Assembly (NCBI GenBank): GCA_963710355.1
Contig: CAVPZU010000001.1
Coordinates: 124,001 to 188,000 of the forward strand
Origin: Fen-1359 sp963710355
GTDB taxonomy: Bacteria; Planctomycetota; Phycisphaerae; Sedimentisphaerales; Anaerobacaceae
Length of the DNA stretch: 64,000 nucleotides
Direction of reading: 5' to 3'
Program-made: the position numbers and the translations under genes
The notes under the pieces: generated by a model
Database searches by the model: none
Told to the model about the DNA's origin: nothing
What the model saw: the letters and a program-made list of their open reading frames with translations, nothing else
In this document: positions 24,639 through 33,721 of the stretch, in pieces
How the letters are laid out: each line of letters opens with the position of its first letter
Position numbering within the stretch: the first letter of the stretch is position 1

Positions 24639-26990
24639 TTACAACTTTGTCTTCCGTGCGGCTATTACAGCCTGCCCCAATGATACACCGCCGTCATTGG
24701 CAGGGACATTTTTATTAAATAATACGACAAAGTCATTTTGCTGCAAGAGTTTTATCAGCCGATTTGCAAGGTAGCGGTTGCAGAAGACGCCGCCGCTGAT
24801 GGCGACCGTTTTGATACCGGTTTTTTCTCTTGCACAGTTGGCCAATTTTGCCAAGCCGGCTGATAAGCAGTTATGAAACTTTGCAGCGATTACCCCCCGG
24901 TCGGTATTATTTTGAATATCTGCAATTATCTGCTTTACCATTTTACGCAAATCGAGTTTAAAAGGTTTATCAGGAATAATTTCAAAATCATATCGGTCTT
25001 CGATATTTTGGGCGACTATAGATTCGAGTGCCATCGGCAGTTGTGCCTCGAAATGATTGTAGCTGCCCAGCCCTAACATAGTAGCGACTGCATCGAAAAT
25101 CCTTCCAAGGCTTGATGTTTGGACGGTGTTGATTTGTTTATCAATCTGCTGCCGGATGATTTCCAATTTTTTTCTATCGGGTTCAATTTTATCCAACAGC
25201 CATTCAAACTCTTTTAGCCCAAAATTCTTGTTGTATGCCTGTTTTAGCAACCCGAGGACCGGCCTTATTGCCTCTTTGCCTGCCTTATCTGCACCTGCCA
25301 GCAGGTAGTAATCGAGATGGCCAAATCGCTGGAAACTATCCAGCGATGCAATCAGGCATTCGCAGCCCCAAATAGCTCCGTCAGTGCCGTAGCCGGTGCC
25401 GTCAGCGGCAAGACCTATTACAGGGGCGTGCATGTTGTGTTCTGCCAGGACAGATGCGATATGTGCCCAGTGATGCTGAACTTGTATTTTTTCGATGCCG
25501 GTTTTTGAAAGGGCGTATTGCGTTGAAAGATAATTTGGATGCAGGTCGCAGACGACAACTTCAGGTTCAAACTCAAAAAGCCGCCGGAAATGTTCGATTG
25601 ATTTTATGTAATGATGGAAGACTTCTGCATCTTCAAGGTCGCCGATATGTTCGCTCAAAATAAGCTGGTTGCCTTTAACCAGACAAAATGTGTTTTTCAA
25701 ATCGGCGCCGGCCGCAAGTATTTGTTTGTTTGCTTTTATATCGCTTGTAATCGGCGTCGGTACAAATCCTCTTGCCCGCCGCAAGAGAACAGGCTGGCTC
25801 GTGTTTTGTAGCCCCTGCTTCTTCCTGTCGGAAGACAGGTGCAGGGGCGGAGCAGCATCGGCGATAAAATGCACAATCGAATCATCAACCTGCCTGTAAA
25901 TGTCCCTGTTATGCATCAGGAAAAAATCTGCGATGTTACCAAGTTTTTGAATCGCATTTTGATTGTCGCAGATAAGAGGCTCGTCTGAAATATTGCCGCT
26001 TGTCATCACGAGAACTTCGAGGCCTTCTGAAAATAAAAGATAATGCAGCGGGGCATAGCAAAGCATAAAGCCGAAAGCAGCCGTGCCTTTAGCCACAGAT
26101 GGCGCAATAGCCGTTCCTTTTTTCTTTGGCAACAGGACAATTGGGCATTGTGGGCTTTTGAGAGCCTTTTCAGCTTCAATTGAGACAACTGCATATTTTT
26201 TTATTTTTTCGATGGAATCTGTTATCATAGCAAAAGGCTTATGTTCGCGTTTTTTTCTCTGCCGCAGTTTTTGAACAGCCTTTTCGTTAAGTGCATCGAC
26301 GGCGAGGTGAAAGCCCCCGACGCCCTTTATGGCAACGATTTTGCCTGACCGAAGCAATCGGGCGGCTTTCTCTATTGCCTTATTGCTGTCTGCTTCTATC
26401 ATTTTGCCTTTGTTGTTAGCCAGCCATACTTTTGGGCCGCACCTGCCGCAGGCGACCGGCTGGGCATGAAAACGACGATTGGCGACATCGCTGTATTGAG
26501 CAGAACATCGCCGGCACATCTTAAAAACAGACATTGTTGTATTGCACCTGTCATAAGGAATGGTCTTTACTATCGAATATCTCGGCCCGCAGTTTGTGCA
26601 GTTGATAAATGGATACCGGCAGCGAAAATCGGCAATTGTATTCATTTCAGAAAGGCAATCCTGACAGACGGCAATATCTGCCGTCACCTCCGATGCCGCA
26701 TTGCCGGTTATCCGGCTTTCTTTAATGATAAATTGTTTTTCATTTTCGATGACGGAAACATCTGTTGTTTGTAAATTTTTTATATGAGCCGACGGGGGGC
26801 ACTCTTTTTTGAGCTTCTCAATGAATTGATTTATTTTTTCTTTGGGTCCCTGCACTTCAATTAAAACGCCGATGCTGTCGTTATATACAAAGCCCGTAAG
26901 AGCAAGCTCTTGGGCCAAACGATAAACAGCGGGGCGGAAGCCTACCCCCTGAACTGTGCCTGTAATTCGGATTTTCTGTCTTTTGAGCAT
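24639..26990 (-). CDS. hypF: Carbamoyltransferase HypF, with a palindrome-encoded insert
   Basis: Uses carbamoyl phosphate to carbamoylate HypE, the first step of cyanide ligand synthesis. Domains: acylphosphatase (about 5-90, TGTVQGVGFRPAVYRLA), two zinc fingers (CQDC, CTNCG, CRRC, CGRCG; about 110-185), YrdC-like (about 200-385) and Kae1-like (QVQHHWAHIASVLAEH onward). 783 residues. Between DDSIVHFIAD and QPVLLRRARG there are about 20 extra residues (AAPPLHLSSDRKKQG...) absent from the usual sequence; they are encoded by a perfect palindromic hairpin (25811-25848). The gene follows the maturation protease and precedes hypC. Confidence 0.95.
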   Translation of the reverse strand: MLKRQKIRITGTVQGVGFRPAVYRLAQELALTGFVYNDSIGVLIEVQGPKEKINQFIEKLKKECPPSAHIKNLQTTDVSVIENEKQFIIKESRITGNAASEVTADIAVCQDCLSEMNTIADFRCRYPFINCTNCGPRYSIVKTIPYDRCNTTMSVFKMCRRCSAQYSDVANRRFHAQPVACGRCGPKVWLANNKGKMIEADSNKAIEKAARLLRSGKIVAIKGVGGFHLAVDALNEKAVQKLRQRKKREHKPFAMITDSIEKIKKYAVVSIEAEKALKSPQCPIVLLPKKKGTAIAPSVAKGTAAFGFMLCYAPLHYLLFSEGLEVLVMTSGNISDEPLICDNQNAIQKLGNIADFFLMHNRDIYRQVDDSIVHFIADAAPPLHLSSDRKKQGLQNTSQPVLLRRARGFVPTPITSDIKANKQILAAGADLKNTFCLVKGNQLILSEHIGDLEDAEVFHHYIKSIEHFRRLFEFEPEVVVCDLHPNYLSTQYALSKTGIEKIQVQHHWAHIASVLAEHNMHAPVIGLAADGTGYGTDGAIWGCECLIASLDSFQRFGHLDYYLLAGADKAGKEAIRPVLGLLKQAYNKNFGLKEFEWLLDKIEPDRKKLEIIRQQIDKQINTVQTSSLGRIFDAVATMLGLGSYNHFEAQLPMALESIVAQNIEDRYDFEIIPDKPFKLDLRKMVKQIIADIQNNTDRGVIAAKFHNCLSAGLAKLANCAREKTGIKTVAISGGVFCNRYLANRLIKLLQQNDFVVLFNKNVPANDGGVSLGQAVIAARKTKL
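25811..25848. repeat. Palindromic element inside hypF
   Basis: GCCCCTGC (25811-25818) pairs perfectly with GCAGGGGC (25841-25848), and inside it CCTGTC pairs with GACAGG around a GGAA loop (25824-25839). It lies in frame in hypF and encodes residues not present in ordinary HypF. Confidence 0.7.
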
Positions 26991-27040
26991 TATAAAACGA
27001 TATTAACAAACTGATGCGATAAATGAAAGCAAACCCCGAT

Positions 27041-27514
27041 TTATCGAGGTTGAAAGGTCTGGATTTCACTGCTTATAGTCGCAATATAATTGTCAATTCT
27101 GCCAGCAATAGTTTTACTTAAACCCATTTTTTCTTTAATCTCTTTCGGCTCTATGCCGAAGATTACAATTTCCTGCGGGCGTTCGCCTAATTGTTTCGAC
27201 ATTTCGATTATTTTGAGCAGGTCTGCCTCGTGAGAAGACTGGCCTGCCAGTTTTTTTATGCTTTTGACTTCTTCCGGGCTGAATTTCTTAATCGTGCCGG
27301 GCGGCGTCTGCATATACGCGCAGTCGATAAAAATTACCTTTTTCCGATATGCGATTAAGTGCAGCAAATTTATTCCGGCAGTTGCGGCATCTGCAAATTC
27401 AGCAAAAGGGAAATTTTTTGCCTGGTGTGCAAACTTTCCGACTAAAAAAGGACCGACCCCTTCATCGCCCATCAGGGGATTGCCTAATCCTGCGACAAGC
27501 AGTTCTTTTTTCAT
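27041..27514 (-). CDS. Hydrogenase maturation protease (HycI/HyaD family)
   Basis: 157-residue nickel-dependent endopeptidase that removes the C-terminal peptide of the large subunit after nickel insertion. GLGNPLMGDEGVGPFLV carries the conserved metal-binding acid, and FIDCAYMQTPPG and VIFGIEPKEI follow family spacing. It lies 7 bases downstream of hydA, whose C-terminus DPCxxCxxH plus eight residues is the expected substrate. Confidence 0.92.
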   Translation of the reverse strand: MKKELLVAGLGNPLMGDEGVGPFLVGKFAHQAKNFPFAEFADAATAGINLLHLIAYRKKVIFIDCAYMQTPPGTIKKFSPEEVKSIKKLAGQSSHEADLLKIIEMSKQLGERPQEIVIFGIEPKEIKEKMGLSKTIAGRIDNYIATISSEIQTFQPR

Positions 27515-27521
27515 TTGGTCT

Positions 27522-28832
27522 TTATTTTACAAATTCGACATTGAGCAGGTGCGTCGAGCAGGAAATGCAGGGGTCATAAGCCCGCACGAGCATTTCCAGC
27601 TTTTGCCGGACAGCATCTTCGCCCTGGTCGATAATTTCGGGGACAAACTTTTCCATATCGAGCTGGATATTGGCGTGATTGCAGTTTGTCGGAATGCACA
27701 TATCGGCGGCGAGGCATTTTCCGTTTTTATCAAACTCATATTCGTGAATAAGCATACCTCGCGGCGCCTCGGTTATGCCGACGCCTTTGCCGGCCTTTAC
27801 TTTTACTTTGACTTTTTCGTTCACAAGGCCTTTGCTTAAAATTCTGTTGATTAATTCAATCGCTGTTTCGCAGATGTTGACGCATTCGACAAACTGGGAA
27901 ATGGTGTTCATAAACGGGTTGCAGCATCCTTTTTTCAGGCCGAACTCCTTTGCCGCCTTTTTGGCGTCGTCGGTAAGCAGGTCGCAGTTGTTGTTGAATC
28001 TTGCCAGCGCCCCGACCATAAATGAATCCCGATGCCACTTCGTCCACTTTGCAGTTGACTGGTCGCTAACGTATTCATTGACAACCTTGTGCCAGTTCTT
28101 TATAGGGGCAAGTTTGCCGTCATTATCTGTTGATGCGATTTCGCCGTGATAGAAGGTATATGCCGGCGGATTTGTCTGTTTCAGTGACACATATTCAGTT
28201 TCTCGCTCGAAGTTTGGGATATTTTTCGCGACGCTCAAAACCACTTCCGCAATCGTCTTTACATCTTTCGTTGTGTTCCTCAGGGTGGCCTGAAGCTCCC
28301 GAAGTTGTTTTTCGGTCGGTATTGTTGTAAATCCGCCTGGGATTATTGTCACAGGATGTGTTGTTCTGCCGCCCAGCAAATCTGCCCACTCGTTGGCGAC
28401 CCTGTGTGCGCGAATAATTGTCTTGACTGTATCTGCGGCCTTTGAAACAAGCGGCACAACCGATGGGACGCCGAAGAAATCCGGAGCCGCCAGATAGCCG
28501 ATATGCAGAACGTGGCTTTGAAGCTGCTCTGAGTAGTGCAACAGGTGCCGCAGCATATCCGTCTGCTCAGAAACCCTGATATCGAGAGCATTTTCGACTG
28601 CCTTAATCGCAGAAAGCGAATGGCTGATTGAGCAGATTCCGCAAATTCTGCTGACAATTGTTTGAATGTCTTCGTAGGAATGTCCTCGGACCATAGCCTC
28701 GAAGAATCGCGGCGCTTCCGGCACGACCCAGCTTACCTCTTCGATTTTGCCGTCTGTGGCGTTGACCTTAATGTTTCCGTGGCCTTCAACTCTGGTTATA
28801 TAGTGAACATCGATTTTTACGCTTTTACCCAT
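27522..28832 (-). CDS. hydA: Group 3b [NiFe] hydrogenase large (alpha) subunit
   Basis: Holds the NiFe catalytic site. The two cysteine motifs are RICGICSISH (residues 62-71) and DPCISCSTH (420-428), followed by eight residues that the protease should remove. No signal peptide or Tat motif is present in its partner, so the enzyme is cytoplasmic. The order hydB-hydG-hydD-hydA matches the archaeal sulfhydrogenase/bidirectional NAD(P)-linked hydrogenases of group 3b. The gene overlaps hydD by 8 bases. Confidence 0.94.
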   Translation of the reverse strand: MGKSVKIDVHYITRVEGHGNIKVNATDGKIEEVSWVVPEAPRFFEAMVRGHSYEDIQTIVSRICGICSISHSLSAIKAVENALDIRVSEQTDMLRHLLHYSEQLQSHVLHIGYLAAPDFFGVPSVVPLVSKAADTVKTIIRAHRVANEWADLLGGRTTHPVTIIPGGFTTIPTEKQLRELQATLRNTTKDVKTIAEVVLSVAKNIPNFERETEYVSLKQTNPPAYTFYHGEIASTDNDGKLAPIKNWHKVVNEYVSDQSTAKWTKWHRDSFMVGALARFNNNCDLLTDDAKKAAKEFGLKKGCCNPFMNTISQFVECVNICETAIELINRILSKGLVNEKVKVKVKAGKGVGITEAPRGMLIHEYEFDKNGKCLAADMCIPTNCNHANIQLDMEKFVPEIIDQGEDAVRQKLEMLVRAYDPCISCSTHLLNVEFVK

Positions 28833-29583
28833 TTGTTGTCACCTGTTTATTTCCACTTCCGAAAAGATTCATTTTTCTTTTTAGGACTTCTACGCTTAGT
28901 CCATACCTCTCGATAACGTCTTTTGCGGCATTGACGTTCGGATTGGGAACGTATCCGCGGCAGCCGAAACATCGAAAACCCGACGACGGGCATCTTGCCC
29001 CGCAGCCCGCCCTTATAATCGGACCCAAACAGACCTGCCCTGTTTCCCAAAGGCATCTGTTATCCTTTAATTTGCATTCCACGCAGACCGGCCATTCGGG
29101 TATCTCGGGTTTTTTGCCCGTCAGCAGGCATCGCAGGATGTATGTAAATTCCTTGCGGTCTATGGGGCAGCCGTGAACAAGATAATCGACCTTGACAACC
29201 TCCGGTACCGATTTTGTCAAATCGGTGTTCAGATGGGGTTTATTGGCGTCTTTGCCATAGACGCATTTTTTGACATCGTCGAGGTCAAAATTGTTTTTAA
29301 GTTTGTTAATCCCGCCGATTGTCGCACATGCCCCCAGGGCGATAAGGACTTTTGCCCTGCTTCTGATGAGCCACAATCTTTCTTCGTCTTCGGGCCTGGT
29401 TATGGAGCCTTCGACAATGGCAATGTCGTAATTGGTGCTCTGCTCGCTCATAGCCTCGCGCCATTCGACGAGTTCGACATCGCCAATCAGGTCTAAAATC
29501 TCTTCTTCGAGGTTGACAATCTGAAGTTGGCAGCCTTCACAGCAGGCGAAATCGAAAACGGCAACTCTGGGTTTATTGCTCAT
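28825..29583 (-). CDS. hydD: Group 3b hydrogenase small (delta) subunit
   Basis: 252 residues carrying the Fe-S relay. CCEGCQLQIVNLEE (Cys14, Cys15, Cys18) gives the proximal cluster ligands, with GACATIGGINKLKN, HGCPIDRKEF and a C-terminal cysteine-rich part (CVECKLKDNRCL, CLGPIIRAGCGARCPSSG, CFGCRGY) for further 4Fe-4S clusters. No Tat signal peptide, as expected for group 3. The last base of the hydG stop and its ATG touch at 29583. Confidence 0.93.
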   Translation of the reverse strand: MSNKPRVAVFDFACCEGCQLQIVNLEEEILDLIGDVELVEWREAMSEQSTNYDIAIVEGSITRPEDEERLWLIRSRAKVLIALGACATIGGINKLKNNFDLDDVKKCVYGKDANKPHLNTDLTKSVPEVVKVDYLVHGCPIDRKEFTYILRCLLTGKKPEIPEWPVCVECKLKDNRCLWETGQVCLGPIIRAGCGARCPSSGFRCFGCRGYVPNPNVNAAKDVIERYGLSVEVLKRKMNLFGSGNKQVTTNG

Positions 29584-30428
29584 TATATTGCCTCCGGCAC
29601 ATTGATTAGGTCGGAATAACGGAAAACCGGGCCATCGATGCAGACATATTTATCGTTTATCTGGCAGTGGCCGCATTTTCCGACGCCGCATTTCATTCTT
29701 CTTTCAAGGTTGACGTATATATTTTCTGACGGAACGTTCTCTTTTTTGAGTGACAGCAAAACGAACTTATACATAACAGGCGGGCCGCAAACAAGAAAAA
29801 TGGATTTTGAAAAGTCGTATTCGATTTTTGGTATTAGTGTTGTCACCACGCCGACATCGTCCAGCCAGCAGTTGTCAGCCTGGTCGATGGTTTCCATAAA
29901 GGTAACATCGCTGCGGGCCTTCCACTTGGCAAGTTCCGAATGGAAGAATCTCTGGTCGCGGCATTTTGTACCGAGCAGGATAGTAATTTTACCGTAGTCA
30001 TTTCGTTTATCGAGGGCGTAATTTATAAAAGACCTTTGTGGGACAAGCCCGATGCCGCCGCAGACGAAAACAAGGTCTTTGCCTTTTGTTTGGTCAACGG
30101 GGTAGGCGCCGTTGCCTAAGGGACCGCGGATACCGAGCTTGTTGCCGGATTTGAGTTTGTGTATGGCATTTGTGATGTTTCCGGTTTTTCGCACGACAAG
30201 TTCGAAACCATCTTTTCGTGTCGGCGAAGAGGCAATTGTGATTGGCGCCTCGCCGAAGCCTGCGATTGAGACCTCAACGAACTGGCCAGGCAGAAAATCG
30301 AGTTGTTCCTGGTCCATCTCGATGTGGAGATAAAGCTCTGTTGCATTTAACATCCGCGTTTTTTTTACCGTTGCCGGCATCGGCAGGTAAATGTCCTTTT
30401 TTGTACTACTGCAGCAGCTCTGAACCAT
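29583..30428 (-). CDS. hydG: Hydrogenase gamma subunit, FAD/NAD(P)-binding
   Basis: 281-residue diaphorase subunit of the ferredoxin-NADP reductase fold that passes electrons between the Fe-S relay and NAD(P). N-terminal FAD domain (PGQFVEVSIAGFGEAPITIAS), NAD(P)-binding domain (DLVFVCGGIGLVPQRS, FLVCGPPVMYKF) and a C-terminal [2Fe-2S] site made by Cys247, Cys252, Cys255 and Cys263 (MKCGVGKCGHC...VC). Whether NADH or NADPH is preferred cannot be read. Confidence 0.93.
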   Translation of the reverse strand: MVQSCCSSTKKDIYLPMPATVKKTRMLNATELYLHIEMDQEQLDFLPGQFVEVSIAGFGEAPITIASSPTRKDGFELVVRKTGNITNAIHKLKSGNKLGIRGPLGNGAYPVDQTKGKDLVFVCGGIGLVPQRSFINYALDKRNDYGKITILLGTKCRDQRFFHSELAKWKARSDVTFMETIDQADNCWLDDVGVVTTLIPKIEYDFSKSIFLVCGPPVMYKFVLLSLKKENVPSENIYVNLERRMKCGVGKCGHCQINDKYVCIDGPVFRYSDLINVPEAI

Positions 30429-30466
30429 AATTTGCTCCGTATTTCGATTTTTGATTTTTAGGATTT

Positions 30467-31501
30467 TTACAGACCTAAATCATCTACTAATCTGTTATAT
30501 ACCTTAACCGGATTTGCAATATCAGGCAGGCAGGCCCCGACGCATCTGCCGCACCCGACGCAGGAAATCTCGCCGCCAATCTTTTCCGGCACATATTTGC
30601 CCTTTCGATAAAGACGGTGGCGGAAGCGGTCGGCACGGATTGCGCGAAATTCGTGTTCGCCCGCGACCTTTGTAAATCCGTCCAGCAGACAGCCATCCCA
30701 TATTCGCCGACGCTGGCCGCTTTTGAGGTCCCAGTTGATATTATCTTGAATATTGAAGCAATAGCAGGTCGGGCATACCATATTGCATGAGCCGCAGCCA
30801 AAGCAGGTCTTTGCCTTTTCCTCCCAGACGGGGTGCTTATATGCCCGCTCCAGCAGCTTCGGGATGTCTGAGGGTTTGCATTTGAGCTTGTGCTTATTGA
30901 GCTTTTTCTGATTATCCTGCTGAACCTTTTGTCTCTTTTCGAGGTCTTTTTTGTCTGCCTCAACGGCGTTTTTTGCCTTTGACAATAGTGCTTTTCCTTT
31001 TTCGGTTGCCGCCTCCGCTACGTAACTGTCGCCGATGTCGGTAAGGAGTATATCGAATCCTTCAGCAACCGTGGCCATTCCCATACTTGCAGCAAAGACA
31101 TTTTCCGAAGCCGTCACAACATCGCAGGCGATTATGGTCGCATTGTTGCGTCTTTTCATATAATGCTCATCGTAGTAGTCTTTGCTGAAGATTTTGTCCA
31201 TCTGATTTATCGCAGCCATATCATAAGGATGAACGCCGAGCAGGATAAATTTTTCGTCATCGAATTCTGATTTGTATTTGCCTTCTGCATCGAAGGCCAG
31301 CAGTGTTTCGGTTGTCGGCTGAAAGAACCTCTTTGGAGGCAGTAGGGTAACATCATAATCGAGCCGAAAATCCTTTGCCGAGACGAGCGGTGCGAAATCA
31401 AACCTCTTGCCCTTTGTTTGAACGCCGATGACCTTTTCGCTTTTTATAAGGGTTTCAACGAAATTTTCAAACGCTTCCTTGCTTATTTTTTTGATACTCA
31501 T
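30467..31501 (-). CDS. hydB: Hydrogenase beta subunit, 4Fe-4S protein
   Basis: 344-residue electron-transfer subunit with two C-terminal ferredoxin-like clusters: CFGCGSCNMVCPTCYC and SCVGCGRCVGACLPD. The N-terminal part (LPPKRFFQPTTETLL, LLGVHPYDMAAI) matches the beta subunit of sulfhydrogenases, and a charged helical stretch (about 175-210) precedes the cluster domain. First structural gene after rex; in related enzymes this subunit is linked to sulfur reduction, but that activity is only a possibility here. Confidence 0.93.
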   Translation of the reverse strand: MSIKKISKEAFENFVETLIKSEKVIGVQTKGKRFDFAPLVSAKDFRLDYDVTLLPPKRFFQPTTETLLAFDAEGKYKSEFDDEKFILLGVHPYDMAAINQMDKIFSKDYYDEHYMKRRNNATIIACDVVTASENVFAASMGMATVAEGFDILLTDIGDSYVAEAATEKGKALLSKAKNAVEADKKDLEKRQKVQQDNQKKLNKHKLKCKPSDIPKLLERAYKHPVWEEKAKTCFGCGSCNMVCPTCYCFNIQDNINWDLKSGQRRRIWDGCLLDGFTKVAGEHEFRAIRADRFRHRLYRKGKYVPEKIGGEISCVGCGRCVGACLPDIANPVKVYNRLVDDLGL

Positions 31502-31592
31502 TTTTTCTCAGCCAAAATCTTAAATGGTAAATAATTTTTGAAAACCTTAATATATTACTGTTATGCCTGTTTGCACAAAATTTTAAGTTACC

Positions 31593-32222
31593 TTAATTTT
31601 TTTTGCATGTCGGCATGTAATACGGAAGTCTGGCCAAATCAATAGCAATATTTATTGTTATCACCTTGACTTTTTTGGGCACCGTCAGGCGGCAGGGCGA
31701 AAAATTCAGGATTCCGGTCACGCCCACATCCACCAGTGCATCCGCTGTCTGCTGACTCGCCTGACGCGGAACGGTGATAATTCCAATCTTAATGCTCCTT
31801 TTTTTGAGGTTGCGAATATCGGTAACATCTTCAATCGTAATGTTATTTATAGTTTTGCCTATTTTTGTAGGGTCATTATCATAAGCTGCTGCGATTTCAA
31901 ACCCATACACTGCAAAACCCGGGTATGCCAAAACAGCGGAGCCTAAATTTCCCGCGCCGACGAGGGCGGCCTGATGAGGCGAATCCAGTTTCAGAATCTT
32001 CTTTATCTGCTTTATTAACTTTTCAACGTTATAGCCGACGCCTCTGGTCCCGAATCCGCCGAAATACGAAAAATCCTTTCTAATCTGCAGCGGGTTAACG
32101 CCGACAATGGTCGCAAGCTGGTTGCTCGATATACTGCTGCCATCCTGTAGCGAAAGCAGAAGGGCATTGAGGTAAACGGGCAGCCTGCGAACGGTTTCTG
32201 CTGGAATCCTATGGTATCTCAT
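31593..32222 (-). CDS. rex: Redox-sensing transcriptional repressor Rex
   Basis: 209-residue NADH/NAD+ sensor. N-terminal winged helix (IPAETVRRLPVYLNALL, LATIVGVNPLQIRKDFSYFGGFGTRGVGYNVEKL) and Rossmann domain with AALVGAGNLGSAVLAY. Rex family members leave DNA when NADH rises, releasing fermentation and hydrogenase genes. Here rex is the first gene of the hydrogenase unit, 91 bases before hydB, and its own upstream region carries a consensus Rex site, so autoregulation and control of the whole unit are expected. Confidence 0.95.
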   Translation of the reverse strand: MRYHRIPAETVRRLPVYLNALLLSLQDGSSISSNQLATIVGVNPLQIRKDFSYFGGFGTRGVGYNVEKLIKQIKKILKLDSPHQAALVGAGNLGSAVLAYPGFAVYGFEIAAAYDNDPTKIGKTINNITIEDVTDIRNLKKRSIKIGIITVPRQASQQTADALVDVGVTGILNFSPCRLTVPKKVKVITINIAIDLARLPYYMPTCKKN

Positions 32223-32252
32223 ATCCTTTTTGCGCGATTGTTCACATATAGT

Positions 32253-32270
32253 TTGTGTTCACATTCACAA
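32253..32270. promoter_or_regulatory. Rex operator
   Basis: TTGTG, eight bases, CACAA, with matching T and A on the outer flanks (TTTGTG-N8-CACAAA, 32252-32271). The 18-bp spacing is that of the Rex consensus TTGTGAA-N4-TTCACAA. It lies 8 bases downstream of the proposed -10 box on the minus strand, over the transcription start, where a repressor would block initiation. Confidence 0.85.
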
Positions 32271-32278
32271 AGCAGAAG

Positions 32279-32307
32279 AGTTTATTAAAAAAACTTTTAA
32301 TTGTCAA
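32279..32307 (-). promoter_or_regulatory. Promoter of the rex-hyd-hyp unit
   Basis: On the minus strand, a consensus TTGACA (32302-32307) is followed after exactly 17 bp by TAAACT (32279-32284, four of six). The Rex operator follows immediately. No other strong promoter was noticed between rex and hypB, although internal ones cannot be excluded. Confidence 0.7.
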
Positions 32308-32517
32308 GAAAATTTGTCAGATGTGCATCCCCGTTTGGCTTCTTTAAGTTCTTAATTATAAAGTTGTTATGAAAAATTCCAAATAATAAATAGAAAAATT
32401 TTTAATGGTTTTTTTCGGGACAGCAAGGGGTTATTGTTGTAAAATCCAAACGTTGTGAAAAAAGTATTGGTGTAGATAGTTCCGTGTTGTTTATTATTCC
32501 CATTTTGGAGAAAAGCG
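32308..32517. other. Divergent gap between rex and the thioredoxin gene
   Basis: AT-rich sequence of about 210 bp. Beyond the rex promoter and a TTGGAGAAAAG ribosome binding site for the thioredoxin gene, no hairpin, RNA or further promoter is convincing. Confidence 0.4.
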
Positions 32518-33696
32518 ATGAATTTGGTCAGGATTTTTTTGGTGGCAGTGTTGGTCATTTCTGCTGCCGGTTTCTGTGCCGATTCTAATCAAGCAGGTGC
32601 AAAACCGAAAGCCAGCCCGCAGGAAAAAGCCCTTTGGGATAAGATAACCGGCCTTCAAAAAGAAGTAGATGAATTTCAGAGACAGGGCATACCGTCTCAT
32701 CCCGGCCCCGATGCAAATGAAACCGACATCCGCAATTATATCAAGGCCGTGGAACTTTGCAACAAGGACACGCTCAAACGACTAACCCCTGTTCTCGATG
32801 CCGCCGAGGAATATTATAACAAGTACCCGAAGGGTTTTTATGCGAAGGAAAACCTCGAATTGCTGCTTATTCTTATGGTAAGGGTCGGCTATACGAGCGG
32901 CGGCCAAATGAGGGCAGAAGATGAGATTGTTTATAACAAGATGTGCAAAGATGAAAATCTAACAGTCGAACAAGCCGCCAAATTGTTCTCGATAAATCTT
33001 GCCGGCCTGCAAGGCTTGGTGGGGAGATGGGGCGACAAGGAAAAGCTGGATAAGAAGGCAATCGAAGCGTTAATTGACAAAATGGAGGCCCAGATAAATG
33101 AATTCGGACAGAGATTCAAGTTCTATAGTAATATGATGATGTGTTTGCTCGAATTTTCTGAAGAGATTAAAGATTTGTTTCCGCAGCGGTCTAAAAAGAT
33201 TCTGGAGCTTGGACAAAAGTATGCGAACGAGGACGGCAAAAAGAGATTGGATGGTATTATCCGCGGCAACAATATTCTCGGCACAAAACCGCAGATAAAA
33301 TTTAAGGCGGTTGACGACAGCGAGGTAGATTTGTCAAAGATGAAGGGTAAAGTTGTCCTGATTGATTTCTGGGCAACCTGGTGTGGTCCTTGTATGATGG
33401 AGCTGCCGAATGTGCTGGATGTCTACAAAAAATATCACGACAAGGGTTTTGAAATTATCGGCATCAGTTTTGACGGGGACATCGAATCTTTGAAAAAGGT
33501 TATCAAAGAAAAGGGAGTGAGCTGGCCGCAGTATTTTGACGGCAAGGCCTGGGATAATGACCTGGGTATTTATTTTGGTATTCAGTCGATACCAACAATG
33601 TGGCTCGTCGATAAAGACGGCAAAATCGTCGATACAGAACCACGCGGGGCTGAACTGGGAAGTAAAGTTGCTAAACTGCTCGGCATTAAGGAATAG
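32518..33696 (+). CDS. Secreted TlpA/ResA-like thioredoxin
   Basis: 392 residues. A signal peptide (MNLVRIFLVAVLVISAAGFCA) is followed by a helical region of about 220 residues I do not recognise and a C-terminal thioredoxin fold with DFWATWCGPCMMELPNV, WCGPC being the redox pair, and a SIPTMWLVDKDG cis-proline segment. It is predicted to reduce disulfides outside the cytoplasmic membrane, as in cytochrome c maturation; ccsA and resB are in the same window but 14 kb away. A strong terminator follows. Confidence 0.88.
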   Translation: MNLVRIFLVAVLVISAAGFCADSNQAGAKPKASPQEKALWDKITGLQKEVDEFQRQGIPSHPGPDANETDIRNYIKAVELCNKDTLKRLTPVLDAAEEYYNKYPKGFYAKENLELLLILMVRVGYTSGGQMRAEDEIVYNKMCKDENLTVEQAAKLFSINLAGLQGLVGRWGDKEKLDKKAIEALIDKMEAQINEFGQRFKFYSNMMMCLLEFSEEIKDLFPQRSKKILELGQKYANEDGKKRLDGIIRGNNILGTKPQIKFKAVDDSEVDLSKMKGKVVLIDFWATWCGPCMMELPNVLDVYKKYHDKGFEIIGISFDGDIESLKKVIKEKGVSWPQYFDGKAWDNDLGIYFGIQSIPTMWLVDKDGKIVDTEPRGAELGSKVAKLLGIKE

Positions 33697-33721
33697 AAAC
33701 CCGTAAATTCGCTGTTTGAGG

